The position numbers and the translations under genes were made by a program. From NCBI RefSeq assembly GCF_036170895.1, contig NZ_CP108036.1, forward strand, positions 3,162,001-3,226,000: a stretch of DNA of 64,000 nt, in the 5' to 3' direction. Positions 26,882 to 35,373 of the stretch are shown here, in pieces; positions within the stretch are counted from its first letter, which is position 1, and every line of letters begins with the position of its first letter. The notes beneath the pieces were generated by a model that searched no databases, was not told where the DNA came from, and saw only the letters and a list, made by a program, of their open reading frames with translations. The DNA comes from Streptomyces erythrochromogenes (GTDB lineage Bacteria; Actinomycetota; Actinomycetes; Streptomycetales; Streptomycetaceae).

Positions 26882-27319
26882 TCACCGCTGGGCGTCGAGC
26901 GCCTCCGCGCACCGCCCGAGCAGTTCGATGAGCTGCGCCCGCTCCTCCCCGGTGAACGCGGCGGCGAGCGCCCGCTCCACCCGGACCGCGCCCGCGTCCG
27001 CGAGTTCCATGACCGCCCGCCCCTCGTCGGTGAGCCGGGTCTCCAGCACGTTGCGGTGCCATTCGTGCGGGGTCCGCTCGATGAGCCCGCGCTCCTGGAG
27101 GTTCTTCAGCACGGTGTTCATGGTCGGCGGGGTCACCCCGCACAGGCGCGCGAGCGCGGCGGCCGAGATCCCGGGCTTCTCGGCGAGCCAGAGCAGTGCC
27201 GCGTACTGCGGAACCGTTACTGCGGCCGGCTTGCAGGCCGCGTTCTTCGCCGCGAGGAGTGCCTGCTCGGCGCGCTTGACGTGAGAGCCGATGCGCTCCT
27301 CGGGGGCCATGGAGGTCAT
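26882..27319 (-). CDS. MarR-family transcriptional regulator
   Basis: About 145 residues with the MarR winged helix-turn-helix: TVPQYAALLWLAEKPGISAA, ALARLCGVTPPTMNTVLKNL, QERGLIERTPHEWHRNVLE. The terminal helices form the dimer interface. One Cys (NAACKPA) sits at the position where some MarR proteins sense oxidants. ATG 27319 is chosen; ATG 27343 is possible and would be nearly leaderless. It diverges from the beta-propeller gene, and the shared gap contains a perfect palindrome, so it probably represses both. Confidence 0.88.
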   Translation of the reverse strand: MTSMAPEERIGSHVKRAEQALLAAKNAACKPAAVTVPQYAALLWLAEKPGISAAALARLCGVTPPTMNTVLKNLQERGLIERTPHEWHRNVLETRLTDEGRAVMELADAGAVRVERALAAAFTGEERAQLIELLGRCAEALDAQR

Positions 27320-27346
27320 GACGGCATCATACGACCCTTGCATGCA

Positions 27347-27358
27347 TTAGAGCTCTAA
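27347..27358. promoter_or_regulatory. Candidate MarR operator
   Basis: Perfect 12-bp palindrome TTAGAGCTCTAA in the gap between the MarR gene and the beta-propeller gene. AT-rich palindromes of this form are typical MarR-family sites. Binding is inferred. Confidence 0.6.
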
Positions 27359-27396
27359 CATACATTCGCCTTCACTTATCCAGTAGAGGACATCCG

Positions 27397-28452
27397 ATGG
27401 GGCGGGCGATGAAGACGACGAAGATGACGAAGACGAACAACAAGGCCAACAGGACGGCTGCGAAGAAGTCGCTCCTGGTCGCGGCACTGGCCGGGACGCT
27501 CGCCCTCGGTGCGGCGGCGCCGGCTCCGGCCCTGGCCGGGGCGGGGGGCCCGGCGGGCGGCGCCCGGATATCCACCGCCTTCACCCTGCCCGGGGCGAAG
27601 GTCTACCCGGAGGGCATAGCCGCGGACCCCCGCACGCGCACGGTCTACGTCGGCTCGTACGCGGACGGCACGGTCTACCGGGCCCGGCCGGGGCGGGCGG
27701 AGGCCGAGGTGTTCCTGCCCTCCGGCACCGACGGCCGCCACACGGCCAACGGCCTGCGGGTCGACGCGCTCGGCCGGCTGTGGGTCACGGACTCCACCGC
27801 GGGCGTGGCCGTGTACGACACCGCGACCGGGACCCGGTTGGCCCACTTCGAGGTGGCCGCGGGGACCGCCGCCCGCTTCGTGAACGACCTCACCATCACC
27901 CCGGACGGCACCGCGTACCTGACGGACAGCATCCGGGGCGTGATCTACCGCGTGACCCCGCGGCAACTGGCAGCCGGCAGCGGCGTCCTGACCGAGGCCT
28001 ACGACCTCACCCCGGCCCTGCGCCCCCGTCCGGCCGGCGCGTTCCGCCTCAACGGCATCACCTCCGACCGGGCGGGCCGCTACCTCCTCACCGTCGACAT
28101 GACGGCGGGCGACCTCTACCGGGTCGACCTGCGGACCGGCGCCGTCCGCCGCGTCGCCCTCACCGGCGGGGACCTGAAGGCCGCCGACGGCCTCGACCTC
28201 GCCCCGGACGGCACCCTGCGCGTGGCGCACAACGTCACCAACACGCTGACCCGGTGGCAGCTCGGTGCGGACGGGACCCGCGCCGGGCTGACCCGTACGG
28301 TCACGGACCCGTCCCTACAGATCCCCACGACGCTCGCGCACGTCCCGGGACGCACCCTGGTGGTCCGCTCGCAGTTCGACAAGGGCGGCCCCATGAACCC
28401 CGGTACGGGCACCCCGACCACCTTCACGGTGGCTTCGGTGCGCGGCCTCTGA
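27397..28452 (+). CDS. Secreted SMP-30/gluconolactonase-like beta-propeller protein
   Basis: A 351-residue exported protein. ATG 27397 follows AGAGGA. The Lys/Thr-rich start leads to a signal peptide cut near ALA-GAG (about residue 50). The remainder is a six-bladed propeller of the SMP-30/strictosidine-synthase type: YPEGIAADPRTRTVYVGSYA, ANGLRVDALGRLWVTDS, FVNDLTITPDGTAYLTDS, RLNGITSDRAGRYLLTV, KAADGLDLAPDGTLRV. Metal-ligand Glu, Asn and Asp candidates recur at blade starts. Members hydrolyse lactones or simply bind ligands. Divergence from MarR with a shared palindrome suggests an inducible response to a small molecule. Confidence 0.87.
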   Translation: MGRAMKTTKMTKTNNKANRTAAKKSLLVAALAGTLALGAAAPAPALAGAGGPAGGARISTAFTLPGAKVYPEGIAADPRTRTVYVGSYADGTVYRARPGRAEAEVFLPSGTDGRHTANGLRVDALGRLWVTDSTAGVAVYDTATGTRLAHFEVAAGTAARFVNDLTITPDGTAYLTDSIRGVIYRVTPRQLAAGSGVLTEAYDLTPALRPRPAGAFRLNGITSDRAGRYLLTVDMTAGDLYRVDLRTGAVRRVALTGGDLKAADGLDLAPDGTLRVAHNVTNTLTRWQLGADGTRAGLTRTVTDPSLQIPTTLAHVPGRTLVVRSQFDKGGPMNPGTGTPTTFTVASVRGL

Positions 28453-28480
28453 CCGGGCCGGACCGGACCGGACCGCGCCG

Positions 28481-29050
28481 TCAGGCGGCGCCGGCGGCAG
28501 CGGCGTTCTTGCGGGCCCGCGCGTCGGCGACGGCGTACGGCAGCCCGGGCAGCAGCAGGAGCGGCGGCGCCCACAGCGGCAGCGTGAACAGCGGCCCGTC
28601 ACCGGCCAGCCAGTCGACCAGGATCCCCGCGGGGAGCGCGACGAGGAGGGCGACGCCCCAGCTCCGGAGGAGGCCGAGGCTGCCCCGGCGCAGGTTCCAG
28701 GCGACGGTGACCGCGGCGAGGACCACCCAGAAGGAGAGGTTGCCGGGGGTCACGTCCAACTGAGTGGTCCACCGGGTCAGGTACGGGATCAGCAGGACCC
28801 AGGCGGCGAAGTAGCAGCCGATGGACGCGGCGCGCAGCACGCGGCGCGGGAGCGGGGCGCGCGCCCGGGCCCAGGCCGCGGCGAAGGTGCGTACGTTCCC
28901 GCCGACGACGTCCTGTGCGGTGCGGCCGGCGGCCTCCGCGTCCTCCAGGTGCGCGGAGAGCTCGTCGAGCATCTCGCGCATGGACGCGTCGTCGATCCCG
29001 CGGTACTCCCAGTTGCTGCGGCAGGCCGCGAGTATCTGCGCGTTCGTCAT
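28481..29050 (-). CDS. HAAS/DUF1700-like membrane protein, partner of PadR
   Basis: A 189-residue protein. ATG 29050 overlaps the PadR stop by four bases. An amino-terminal cytoplasmic helical domain (1-75; LDELSAHLEDAEAAGRTAQD) resembles the HAAS-type domain often encoded next to PadR regulators. Four membrane spans follow (about 82-103, 110-128, 135-155, 160-180). In other bacteria such pairs act in envelope stress or sporulation control. The mechanism is unknown. Confidence 0.82.
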   Translation of the reverse strand: MTNAQILAACRSNWEYRGIDDASMREMLDELSAHLEDAEAAGRTAQDVVGGNVRTFAAAWARARAPLPRRVLRAASIGCYFAAWVLLIPYLTRWTTQLDVTPGNLSFWVVLAAVTVAWNLRRGSLGLLRSWGVALLVALPAGILVDWLAGDGPLFTLPLWAPPLLLLPGLPYAVADARARKNAAAAGAA

Positions 29051-29427
29051 GCCGTGTTCTCCCCCGTGGATTGCGTGGTGGCGGTCAGGATCCGGCCCAC
29101 CGGTCCGGCGAAGGCGAGCCAGTCGGCCCGGCCGCGGCCGAGCTCGGCGTGCCCCGCGTCGGTCAGCCGGTAGTACTTGCGCGGGGCGCCGCCGCTCGGG
29201 GACGGGGCGCGGTACGAGGAGATGAGCCCCGCCCGCTCCATCCTGGCGAGCAGCGGGTAGATGCTGCCGTCGCTGACCAGCTCCAGTCCGCCGGTGGCGA
29301 GGGCCTCGGCGAACTCGAAGCCGTACCTGGGCCGTTCGGCGATCAGGGACAGCAGGCACAGGTCGAGCACTCCGCGCAGGAGCTGGCTGCGCCGTTGGTC
29401 ACCGGTCGCCGGCGGCTCCTTTGTCAT
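29047..29427 (-). CDS. PadR-family transcriptional regulator
   Basis: A 126-residue PadR protein: QLLRGVLDLCLLSLIAERPR, YGFEFAEALATGGLELVSDG, SIYPLLARMERAGLISS, and the wing PRKYYRLTDAGHAEL. It lacks the long carboxyl domain, so it belongs to the short PadR-s2 group. ATG 29427 has no ribosome site, and the upstream palindrome ends at the base before it, so the message may be leaderless. Coupled to the HAAS-like membrane gene. Confidence 0.9.
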   Translation of the reverse strand: MTKEPPATGDQRRSQLLRGVLDLCLLSLIAERPRYGFEFAEALATGGLELVSDGSIYPLLARMERAGLISSYRAPSPSGGAPRKYYRLTDAGHAELGRGRADWLAFAGPVGRILTATTQSTGENTA

Positions 29428-29462
29428 GCGGCACAAGATAGTCAGCAACTAGCTTGTGCCGC
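29428..29462. promoter_or_regulatory. Inverted repeat at the PadR promoter
   Basis: Perfect 10-bp arms GCGGCACAAG (29428-29437) and CTTGTGCCGC (29453-29462) with an inner TAGT/ACTA pair. It abuts the PadR start codon. This is the expected place for an autorepression operator. Confidence 0.6.
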
Positions 29463-29482
29463 AAGGCAATGGGCGGGGTCGG

Positions 29483-30091
29483 CTATCTCGGTGCGGTGAC
29501 CCGACGGGTGGCGGAACGCATCACCAGCGCCATCACGACTTCGAACACGCCGAGCAGGACGAGCCACAGCCCGAGCAGCCGTGTCAGGGCGACCGCGGAG
29601 TCCACCGGGAAGCAGAGCACGACGATTCCGGCGACGGTGCCGAGTGCACCCAGGCCGAAGAGCAGCCCCCGGTGGACGAGGAGGCGGTCGGCGATCGCGA
29701 CGTAGGCCGTGAGCACTCCGGTGATCAGCCAGAACACGCCGACGATCAGGGACAGTGCGCCGATCGTCTGCATCGGATGCCGCAGCACGAGGACGCCGGC
29801 CAGGAAGGCCAGGACCGCGATCAGCACGCTCGCCAGCCTGCTGCCGCCGGCGTCGTTGCTGTGCGAGAAGGCGGCAACGAAGCGGAACCCGCCCGCCACC
29901 AGGAGCTGCAGGCCGATGATCACGGCCAGGATGTGCAGCGTCTCGTCGGGCCAGACGAGCACGAGGATGCCCGGGATCAGGGTCGCGAGAGCGACTCCGA
30001 GTGCCCAGTGCCAGGAACTCCCGAGCTGCTTGAGCGTGTCCTCGGGGTCATGCTGCGCGCGCTGCGGTGCCGCGTCGGGATGTACGGACAT
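29483..30091 (-). CDS. HdeD/DUF308-family membrane protein
   Basis: A 202-residue protein with six membrane spans in three related pairs, each beginning with a motif like WPDETLHILAVIIGLQLLVA, RHPMQTIGALSLIVGVFWLI or FPVDSAVALTRLLGLWLVLL. This is the HdeD repeat pattern. The amino end (1-35) is hydrophilic. ATG 30091 follows GGGAGG at 4-5 bases. In enterobacteria HdeD is linked to acid resistance; its role in actinobacteria is not established. Confidence 0.88.
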   Translation of the reverse strand: MSVHPDAAPQRAQHDPEDTLKQLGSSWHWALGVALATLIPGILVLVWPDETLHILAVIIGLQLLVAGGFRFVAAFSHSNDAGGSRLASVLIAVLAFLAGVLVLRHPMQTIGALSLIVGVFWLITGVLTAYVAIADRLLVHRGLLFGLGALGTVAGIVVLCFPVDSAVALTRLLGLWLVLLGVFEVVMALVMRSATRRVTAPR

Positions 30092-30221
30092 CACGCCTCC
30101 CGGACCCACCTGAAGTACCTTTACACCCATTTTATGCCGGTACCCCGCAACCCGCGGCTCCGTCGCCGGTCCGGCCGCCGGAAGCGACGTCTCATCCGGC
30201 CGCAATCGCTAGGGTCGGCTC

Positions 30222-30803
30222 ATGACCGCACTGCCCGACTGGATGCGCCCGCCGCGCCCGGAAGGCTGGTTCGCGGAGGACCTGGACCACCTCCCCGAGG
30301 CACCCCGCCACACCGAGCTGATCGACGGAGCCCTCGTCTTCATGATGTCGCCCCAGCGGTCCTGGCATGGCCGCCTCGTCACCGCCCTGACCACCACGCT
30401 CATGGCGCAGGCGCCAGCCGGATTCGAGGTCGAGGGGGAAATGACGATCCGCCTCGATGCCCGCAACCGTCCCGAGCCGGACCTCTTGCTGACGAACCTG
30501 CCCTACGACCCCGACCGCACCTGGTACGCCCCGGAGGACGTGAAGCTCGTCGTTGAGGCCGTATCCCCAGAGTCCGCCCATCGCGATCGCACGGTAAAAC
30601 TCCGCAAGTACGCGGAGGCCGGCATCCCGCACTACTGGTGCATCGAGGACGAGGACGGGGCACCCGTCGCCCACGTCTACGAGCTCGACGAACCCACCGG
30701 CGCCTACGCGCCCGCCGGGATCTTCCGGGGCACCCTCCAGCGCCCGGTGCCCTTCCAGGTCAACCTGGACCTCGACCAGCTCACGCCGCCCCGAAGCACC
30801 TGA
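30222..30803 (+). CDS. Uma2-family (PD-(D/E)XK-like) protein
   Basis: A 193-residue protein of the Uma2 family. Core elements are HTELIDGALVFMMSP, EPDLLLTNLP (catalytic Asp candidate), LVVEAVSPES (Glu) and RDRTVKLRKYAEAGIPHYWC (Lys and family signature). The fold is that of PD-(D/E)XK nucleases, but no activity has been shown for most members. Streptomyces genomes carry many copies, which is a sign of an accessory gene. ATG 30222 is the start. It lies just outside the repeat-flanked stretch that follows. Confidence 0.9.
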   Translation: MTALPDWMRPPRPEGWFAEDLDHLPEAPRHTELIDGALVFMMSPQRSWHGRLVTALTTTLMAQAPAGFEVEGEMTIRLDARNRPEPDLLLTNLPYDPDRTWYAPEDVKLVVEAVSPESAHRDRTVKLRKYAEAGIPHYWCIEDEDGAPVAHVYELDEPTGAYAPAGIFRGTLQRPVPFQVNLDLDQLTPPRST

Positions 30804-30805
30804 GA

Positions 30806-30833
30806 AGTCAGCACCCAGTCAGCACGGGAATGC
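30806..30833 (+). repeat. 28-bp direct repeat, copy A
   Basis: AGTCAGCACCCAGTCAGCAC followed by GGGAATGC. Identical at 24 of 28 positions to 32014-32041, and its CAGCACGGGAA (30820-30830) recurs at 31234-31244. Each copy is itself a doubled AGTCAGCAC unit. It sits just after the Uma2 stop codon. Confidence 0.7.
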
Positions 30834-30895
30834 GTACACATTGAAGCGGAATGTCTGCGGCCCACTCCTGACCTGCGGACTGTCTGCGGACTGGC

Positions 30896-31135
30896 CTACG
30901 AGGTCTCGACGGAATCGAGGTGCCTGCGCAGCTCAGCCGCGATGTCTTCGTCGCCACCCTCGGCCGGCAGCGGCCACGGGTCCTGCTCGCCGTTCGCCAC
31001 AGCAAGGCCGCTCGCGAACCAGACGAGGTGCGGTGCGGGCACAGGAGTCCCGGAGCCACCGCGCAACGTGGGCTCGGGAATGTCTCCCTCAGAGCCCTCT
31101 CCAGGGACTCGGCCGTAGCGCGCCAGGCTCAGCAC
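30896..31135 (-). CDS. Small ORF of unknown function
   Basis: A 79-residue frame from GTG 31135 to 30896. Composition is protein-like (HLVWFASGLAVANGEQDPWP, GGDEDIAAELRRHLDSVE), unlike the Arg/Pro-rich frames on the other strand. A GAGGAG lies about 16 bases upstream, too far to be ideal, and an in-frame stop lies just beyond. It may be an intact small gene or the tail of a broken one. No family recognised, no signal or membrane segment. Confidence 0.4.
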   Translation of the reverse strand: MLSLARYGRVPGEGSEGDIPEPTLRGGSGTPVPAPHLVWFASGLAVANGEQDPWPLPAEGGDEDIAAELRRHLDSVETS

Positions 31136-31373
31136 CGTGAAGCGTCACGGTCTCCTCGTCCCGCTGGACCGCGCACCGGCGTCCTTCAGGCGGGCCGAAC
31201 GACTGATGGATGACCAGATGCCCAGCGCCGGCCCAGCACGGGAAACAGCAGGGGCCAACGGCTCACCTCTTCACCTGAATGCCCCTGCCGCGTCGCCCCC
31301 CATCCGCCCCGGTCATCGCGTGGAGTGGGAAAACGAGCCCGCGCGGGGCCACCGGAAGGCAGGAAAGGGCGCT

Positions 31374-31988
31374 ATGTACGTTCGCAGCATCTACGCAACG
31401 GGTGATCCGGCCGAGCTCGACGGGGTCGCCGAGGCGCTACGGACCGACGGGCGTGCGCTGCTGTCGGCGCAACCGGGCTTTCGCGGGATGGGGCTGTTCG
31501 CCGACCGCGAGCTCGGCAAGCTCCTGGTGGGATCGTGGTGGGAGGACGAGGCCTCCCGGCAGGCCAGCTACGAGAACCTGAGCAAGCGGCGGGCCGAGAT
31601 GATGGCACCCTTCGCGCAGACCGTGACGGTCGACAACTGGGAAGCGGCGGTCGCCCGGCGCGCAGAGGAACTCGCGCCAGGCGCGGGGTTCCGGCTGGTC
31701 CACATGGACGTCGAGCCGGCCGACATCGACCTGCTGGTGGACACGTTCCGCGACACCTCACTGCCCAGGATCCAGAAAATTCCCGGACTGGCCGGCATCT
31801 CCCTGCTCATCGATCGCGACCGCGGCAGAGTCGCCGTCGGCGCGCTCTACGCCGACCGCAACGCACTCGTGGCATCCCGTGGCGCCGTCGCGGCGGTCCG
31901 CGGAGAGGCCACGGCGAAGGCTCGCGCAACCACCCGCAGCCTCGAGGAATTCGAGGTGGTCCTCGCCACGGCTGTACCCCACGCCTGA
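31374..31988 (+). CDS. Antibiotic-biosynthesis-monooxygenase (ABM)-like protein
   Basis: A 204-residue protein made of two related ferredoxin-like ABM halves (about 1-100 and 105-200). Half one: YVRSIYATGDPAELDGVAEA, QPGFRGMGLFADRELGKLLV, GSWWEDEASRQASYENLSK. Half two: GFRLVHMDVEPADIDLLVDT, IPGLAGISLLIDRDRGRVAV, GALYADRNALVASRG. ATG 31374 is preferred over upstream starts because of AGGAAAGG just before it. ABM proteins may be cofactor-free oxygenases or heme-binding; the duplicated form here is of unknown activity. It is followed by a hairpin and flanked by direct repeats. Confidence 0.75.
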   Translation: MYVRSIYATGDPAELDGVAEALRTDGRALLSAQPGFRGMGLFADRELGKLLVGSWWEDEASRQASYENLSKRRAEMMAPFAQTVTVDNWEAAVARRAEELAPGAGFRLVHMDVEPADIDLLVDTFRDTSLPRIQKIPGLAGISLLIDRDRGRVAVGALYADRNALVASRGAVAAVRGEATAKARATTRSLEEFEVVLATAVPHA

Positions 31989-32013
31989 GCCTGCCTCCGC
32001 CTGCGCGATCGCG

Positions 32014-32041
32014 AGTCAGCACCAAGTCGGCATGGGCATGC
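32014..32041 (+). repeat. 28-bp direct repeat, copy B
   Basis: AGTCAGCACCAAGTCGGCAT followed by GGGCATGC; partner of the copy at 30806-30833, 1208 bases away in the same orientation. Confidence 0.7.
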
Positions 32042-32076
32042 AGAAGGGGCGAACTCGACGAGTCCGGCCCCTTCTG
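32041..32076 (+). terminator. Hairpin after the ABM-like gene
   Basis: Arms CAGAAGGGGC and GCCCCTTCTG with an inner ACTCG-A-CGAGT hairpin. It lies 53 bases past the ABM-like stop. Confidence 0.65.
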
Positions 32077-32219
32077 ACCTGCACGCTTGCGAAATCAGTC
32101 CATCGGCCGGGGGCGTGGCTCGTACGCGGGTGCCCCTGCACGCCGTAGGGCCGCGGGATCTCCGTCCCCGGAATCAGCCACCCAATCGGCGGCTCACCAC
32201 GAGTGCACGCAACCCACGT

Positions 32220-32229
32220 TGTGTACACA
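32220..32229. promoter_or_regulatory. Candidate YefM operator
   Basis: Perfect palindrome TGTGTACACA, 18 bases before the antitoxin start. It contains TGTACA, the core recognised by YefM-YoeB in E. coli. Autoregulation is inferred. Confidence 0.6.
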
Positions 32230-32246
32230 TGGCACACTCGGTAGGC

Positions 32247-32516
32247 ATGACTCAGCCGCTGCACATAGAGTCCATTCGCGACGTACGCGCCCACTTGGCC
32301 GAAGTCGTCGAACGCGCCGACCGCGACGACGTGCCCACTGTCATCACCCGCCGCGGCAAGCAAGTCGCCGCCGTGGTCTCGATCGAGGTGCTGCGCAAGT
32401 ACCAGGAGTGGGAAGAGCGCGAGATCAACCGCATCATCGACGAGCGCATGGCGAGCCCGGCCGCCGGCGTCCCGATCGAGGACGTGATGAGGGAGACCCT
32501 GGCGCGCAGTGAGTGA
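32247..32516 (+). CDS. Type II antitoxin, YefM/Phd family
   Basis: An 89-residue antitoxin: ESIRDVRAHLAEVVERADRD, then VPTVITRRGKQVAAVVSIEV, the Phd/YefM DNA-binding fold. An acidic flexible tail follows (EWEEREINRIIDERMASPAA) that should wrap the toxin. ATG 32247 is chosen; ATG 32229 would overlap the palindrome. The toxin gene starts within its last codons (8-base overlap), as is normal for such pairs. Confidence 0.92.
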   Translation: MTQPLHIESIRDVRAHLAEVVERADRDDVPTVITRRGKQVAAVVSIEVLRKYQEWEEREINRIIDERMASPAAGVPIEDVMRETLARSE

Positions 32517-32808
32517 CTACCGCACGGTGTTCCGACCCGAGGCCCAGGCCGAGCTGCGCAAGATCCCGCGCGACATGGCGCTTCGCATCCTGGCCAGACT
32601 GACAGAGCTGGAGAGCGACCCCTTCGGCTTCAACACCACGGCACTCGTATCCCAGCCTGAGCGCCGCCGCCTACGGGTCGGCGACTACCGTGTCGTCTAC
32701 ACGATCGACAACGGGGAGCTGGTGGTGTGGGTCGGACACCGCTCCACGGTCTACGACACCTGGCCGCTCCCGGTCCTGCGGACTGTTGCGGACAGCAGAA
32801 GGGCCTGA
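32509..32808 (+). CDS. relE: Type II toxin, RelE family mRNA interferase
   Basis: A 99-residue RelE/ParE-superfamily toxin. GTG 32509 lies inside the antitoxin gene. YRTVFRPEAQAELRKIPRDM and RRRLRVGDYRVVYTIDNGEL then VVWVGHRSTVYD are the family core. The Arg, Tyr and His residues expected for ribosome-bound mRNA cleavage are present (RRRLRVGDYRV, GHRSTVY). The pairing with a YefM-type antitoxin makes this a hybrid YefM/RelE module. Confidence 0.92.
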   Translation: MSDYRTVFRPEAQAELRKIPRDMALRILARLTELESDPFGFNTTALVSQPERRRLRVGDYRVVYTIDNGELVVWVGHRSTVYDTWPLPVLRTVADSRRA

Positions 32809-32831
32809 CCTCCATCCTCGCAGGTCAGGCC
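32802..32831. terminator. Bidirectional hairpin between relE and ychF
   Basis: Perfect arms GGCCTGACCT and AGGTCAGGCC with a ten-base loop. It overlaps the relE stop codon and precedes the convergent ychF end. Confidence 0.75.
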
Positions 32832-32847
32832 GCATCTGGATACGCGA

Positions 32848-33936
<1,089 letters not shown>

Positions 33937-34071
33937 GTTGGCGACTTCCCGTAGCTGGAGGGGGCGGCGGCCCGGGAGTGGGCCACCGGACAGTTTACTT
34001 TCCGATGAGTGGCGGTCGATGTACGCGTGTCCGGGCCCGGATCCGGGCGCCCTCCCGCCTAATTTGGTGGG

Positions 34072-34587
34072 GTGGAGCAATACAGGACGCGACCGGCCCC
34101 TCACCCGCAGCGACCCCCGGCCCAGCGCCGGGGCCCGCGGCCCCCGGGCGTGCCCGCCCAGGGCGGCGGCGCCCCGCGGCCCGCGCCCGCGCGCCGGATG
34201 CCCCGCCCCCGGCTGACCGGCCTGGGCGGCGGGCTCTTCGCGTGCACCTCCATGGTGCTCGTCGCCGGGATCTGCTGGCTGCTCTTCGGCTCCTCGCTGT
34301 TCGTCTACGGGCTGCTCTTCCCGCCCGTAGCGGCCGCCACCGCGCTCTGGGTCCGGCCGGCCGACCTGATCACCGCGCCGATCGGCGTCCCCATCGCCTT
34401 CGCCGCCGGGGTGTGGCCCATCTCGGGCGGCTCCGGCGGCTTCGGCGGACAGCTGATGGGGCTGGTCTCCGCGCTGTCCCTGCACGCCGGATGGCTGTAC
34501 GCGGGGACGCTCGTGGCCGCCCTCATCGCGCTGGTGCGCAAGGCGGTGCTCATCGGCCGGCGCCGCGTCCCCCGCCGCGTCGCCTGA
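34072..34587 (+). CDS. DUF6542-like membrane protein
   Basis: A 171-residue protein. GTG 34072 opens a basic Pro/Arg-rich amino end (1-45). It is followed by membrane spans at about 50-72, 76-93, 99-118 and 125-155 and a basic tail. It diverges from ychF and converges on ppgK. The family (DUF6542, as I recall it) is widespread in Streptomyces and has no known function. Confidence 0.75.
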   Translation: MEQYRTRPAPHPQRPPAQRRGPRPPGVPAQGGGAPRPAPARRMPRPRLTGLGGGLFACTSMVLVAGICWLLFGSSLFVYGLLFPPVAAATALWVRPADLITAPIGVPIAFAAGVWPISGGSGGFGGQLMGLVSALSLHAGWLYAGTLVAALIALVRKAVLIGRRRVPRRVA

Positions 34588-34614
34588 CCGGTACGGCTCC
34601 CCTACCCAGCTCCT

Positions 34615-35358
34615 CTACCCCTTCGCCGCCATCGCCGCTCCGACGATGCCCGCGTTGTTCTGCAGCCGGGCCGGGAGGATCTCGGCGCGGACGCCCTCGA
34701 TCAGGGGCAGGAACTTCTCCGGCTTGCGGCTGACGCCGCCGCCGATGACGAAGAGGTCCGGGGAGAAGAGCATCTCCACGTGCTGCATGTACTTGCTCAG
34801 CCGGTGCGCCCAGCGCTCCCAGGTGAGGTCCCCGTCCTCCTTGGCCTTCACCGACGCCCGCGTCTCCGCGTCGTGGCCCTTCAGCTCCAGGTGGCCCAGC
34901 TCCGTGTTCGGGACCAGCCGCCCGTCCGTGAAGAGGGCGCTCCCGATGCCCGTGCCCAGGGTGAGCAGGATGACCGTGCCGCCCCGCCCGCGCCCGGCCC
35001 CGTACGTCATCTCCGCGACGCCCGCCGCGTCCGCGTCGTTCAGCACCGTGACGGGCCGGCCGTCGAGCTCGCGCGCGAGCAGCGCCGCGGTGTCGACGCC
35101 GATCCAGGACTTGTCCATGTTGGCCGCCGTGCGGGTGACGCCCGCCGTGACCACGCCGGGGAAGGTCACCCCCACCGGGCCGTCCCAGTCGAAGTGGCGC
35201 ACCACCTCGACGACACAGCCGGCCACCCCGTCGGGGGTGGCCGGCTGCGGTGTCAGCACCTTGTGGCGCTCCTGAGCCAGGTCGCCGCGCTCCAGGTCCA
35301 CGGGAGCGCCCTTGATCCCTGATCCGCCGATGTCCACGCCGAAGATCTGCATGGACAT
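34615..35358 (-). CDS. ppgK: Polyphosphate glucokinase
   Basis: A 247-residue enzyme of the ROK/hexokinase fold that phosphorylates glucose with polyphosphate (or ATP). [17 protein letters not shown] is the phosphate-1 loop. [20 protein letters not shown] and [11 protein letters not shown] include the catalytic Asp. [16 protein letters not shown] is phosphate-2. The polyphosphate-binding region [19 protein letters not shown] fits PpgK. ATG 35358 lies 15 bases after the ispH stop, so the two probably form one operon. Confidence 0.95.
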   Translation of the reverse strand: MSMQIFGVDIGGSGIKGAPVDLERGDLAQERHKVLTPQPATPDGVAGCVVEVVRHFDWDGPVGVTFPGVVTAGVTRTAANMDKSWIGVDTAALLARELDGRPVTVLNDADAAGVAEMTYGAGRGRGGTVILLTLGTGIGSALFTDGRLVPNTELGHLELKGHDAETRASVKAKEDGDLTWERWAHRLSKYMQHVEMLFSPDLFVIGGGVSRKPEKFLPLIEGVRAEILPARLQNNAGIVGAAMAAKG

Positions 35359-35373
35359 ACCGTACGAAACGAG

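Noticed and set aside
30841..31213. Plus-strand frames opposite the small unknown ORF
   Set aside because: Arg-rich and without start signals; the minus-strand frame has better composition.
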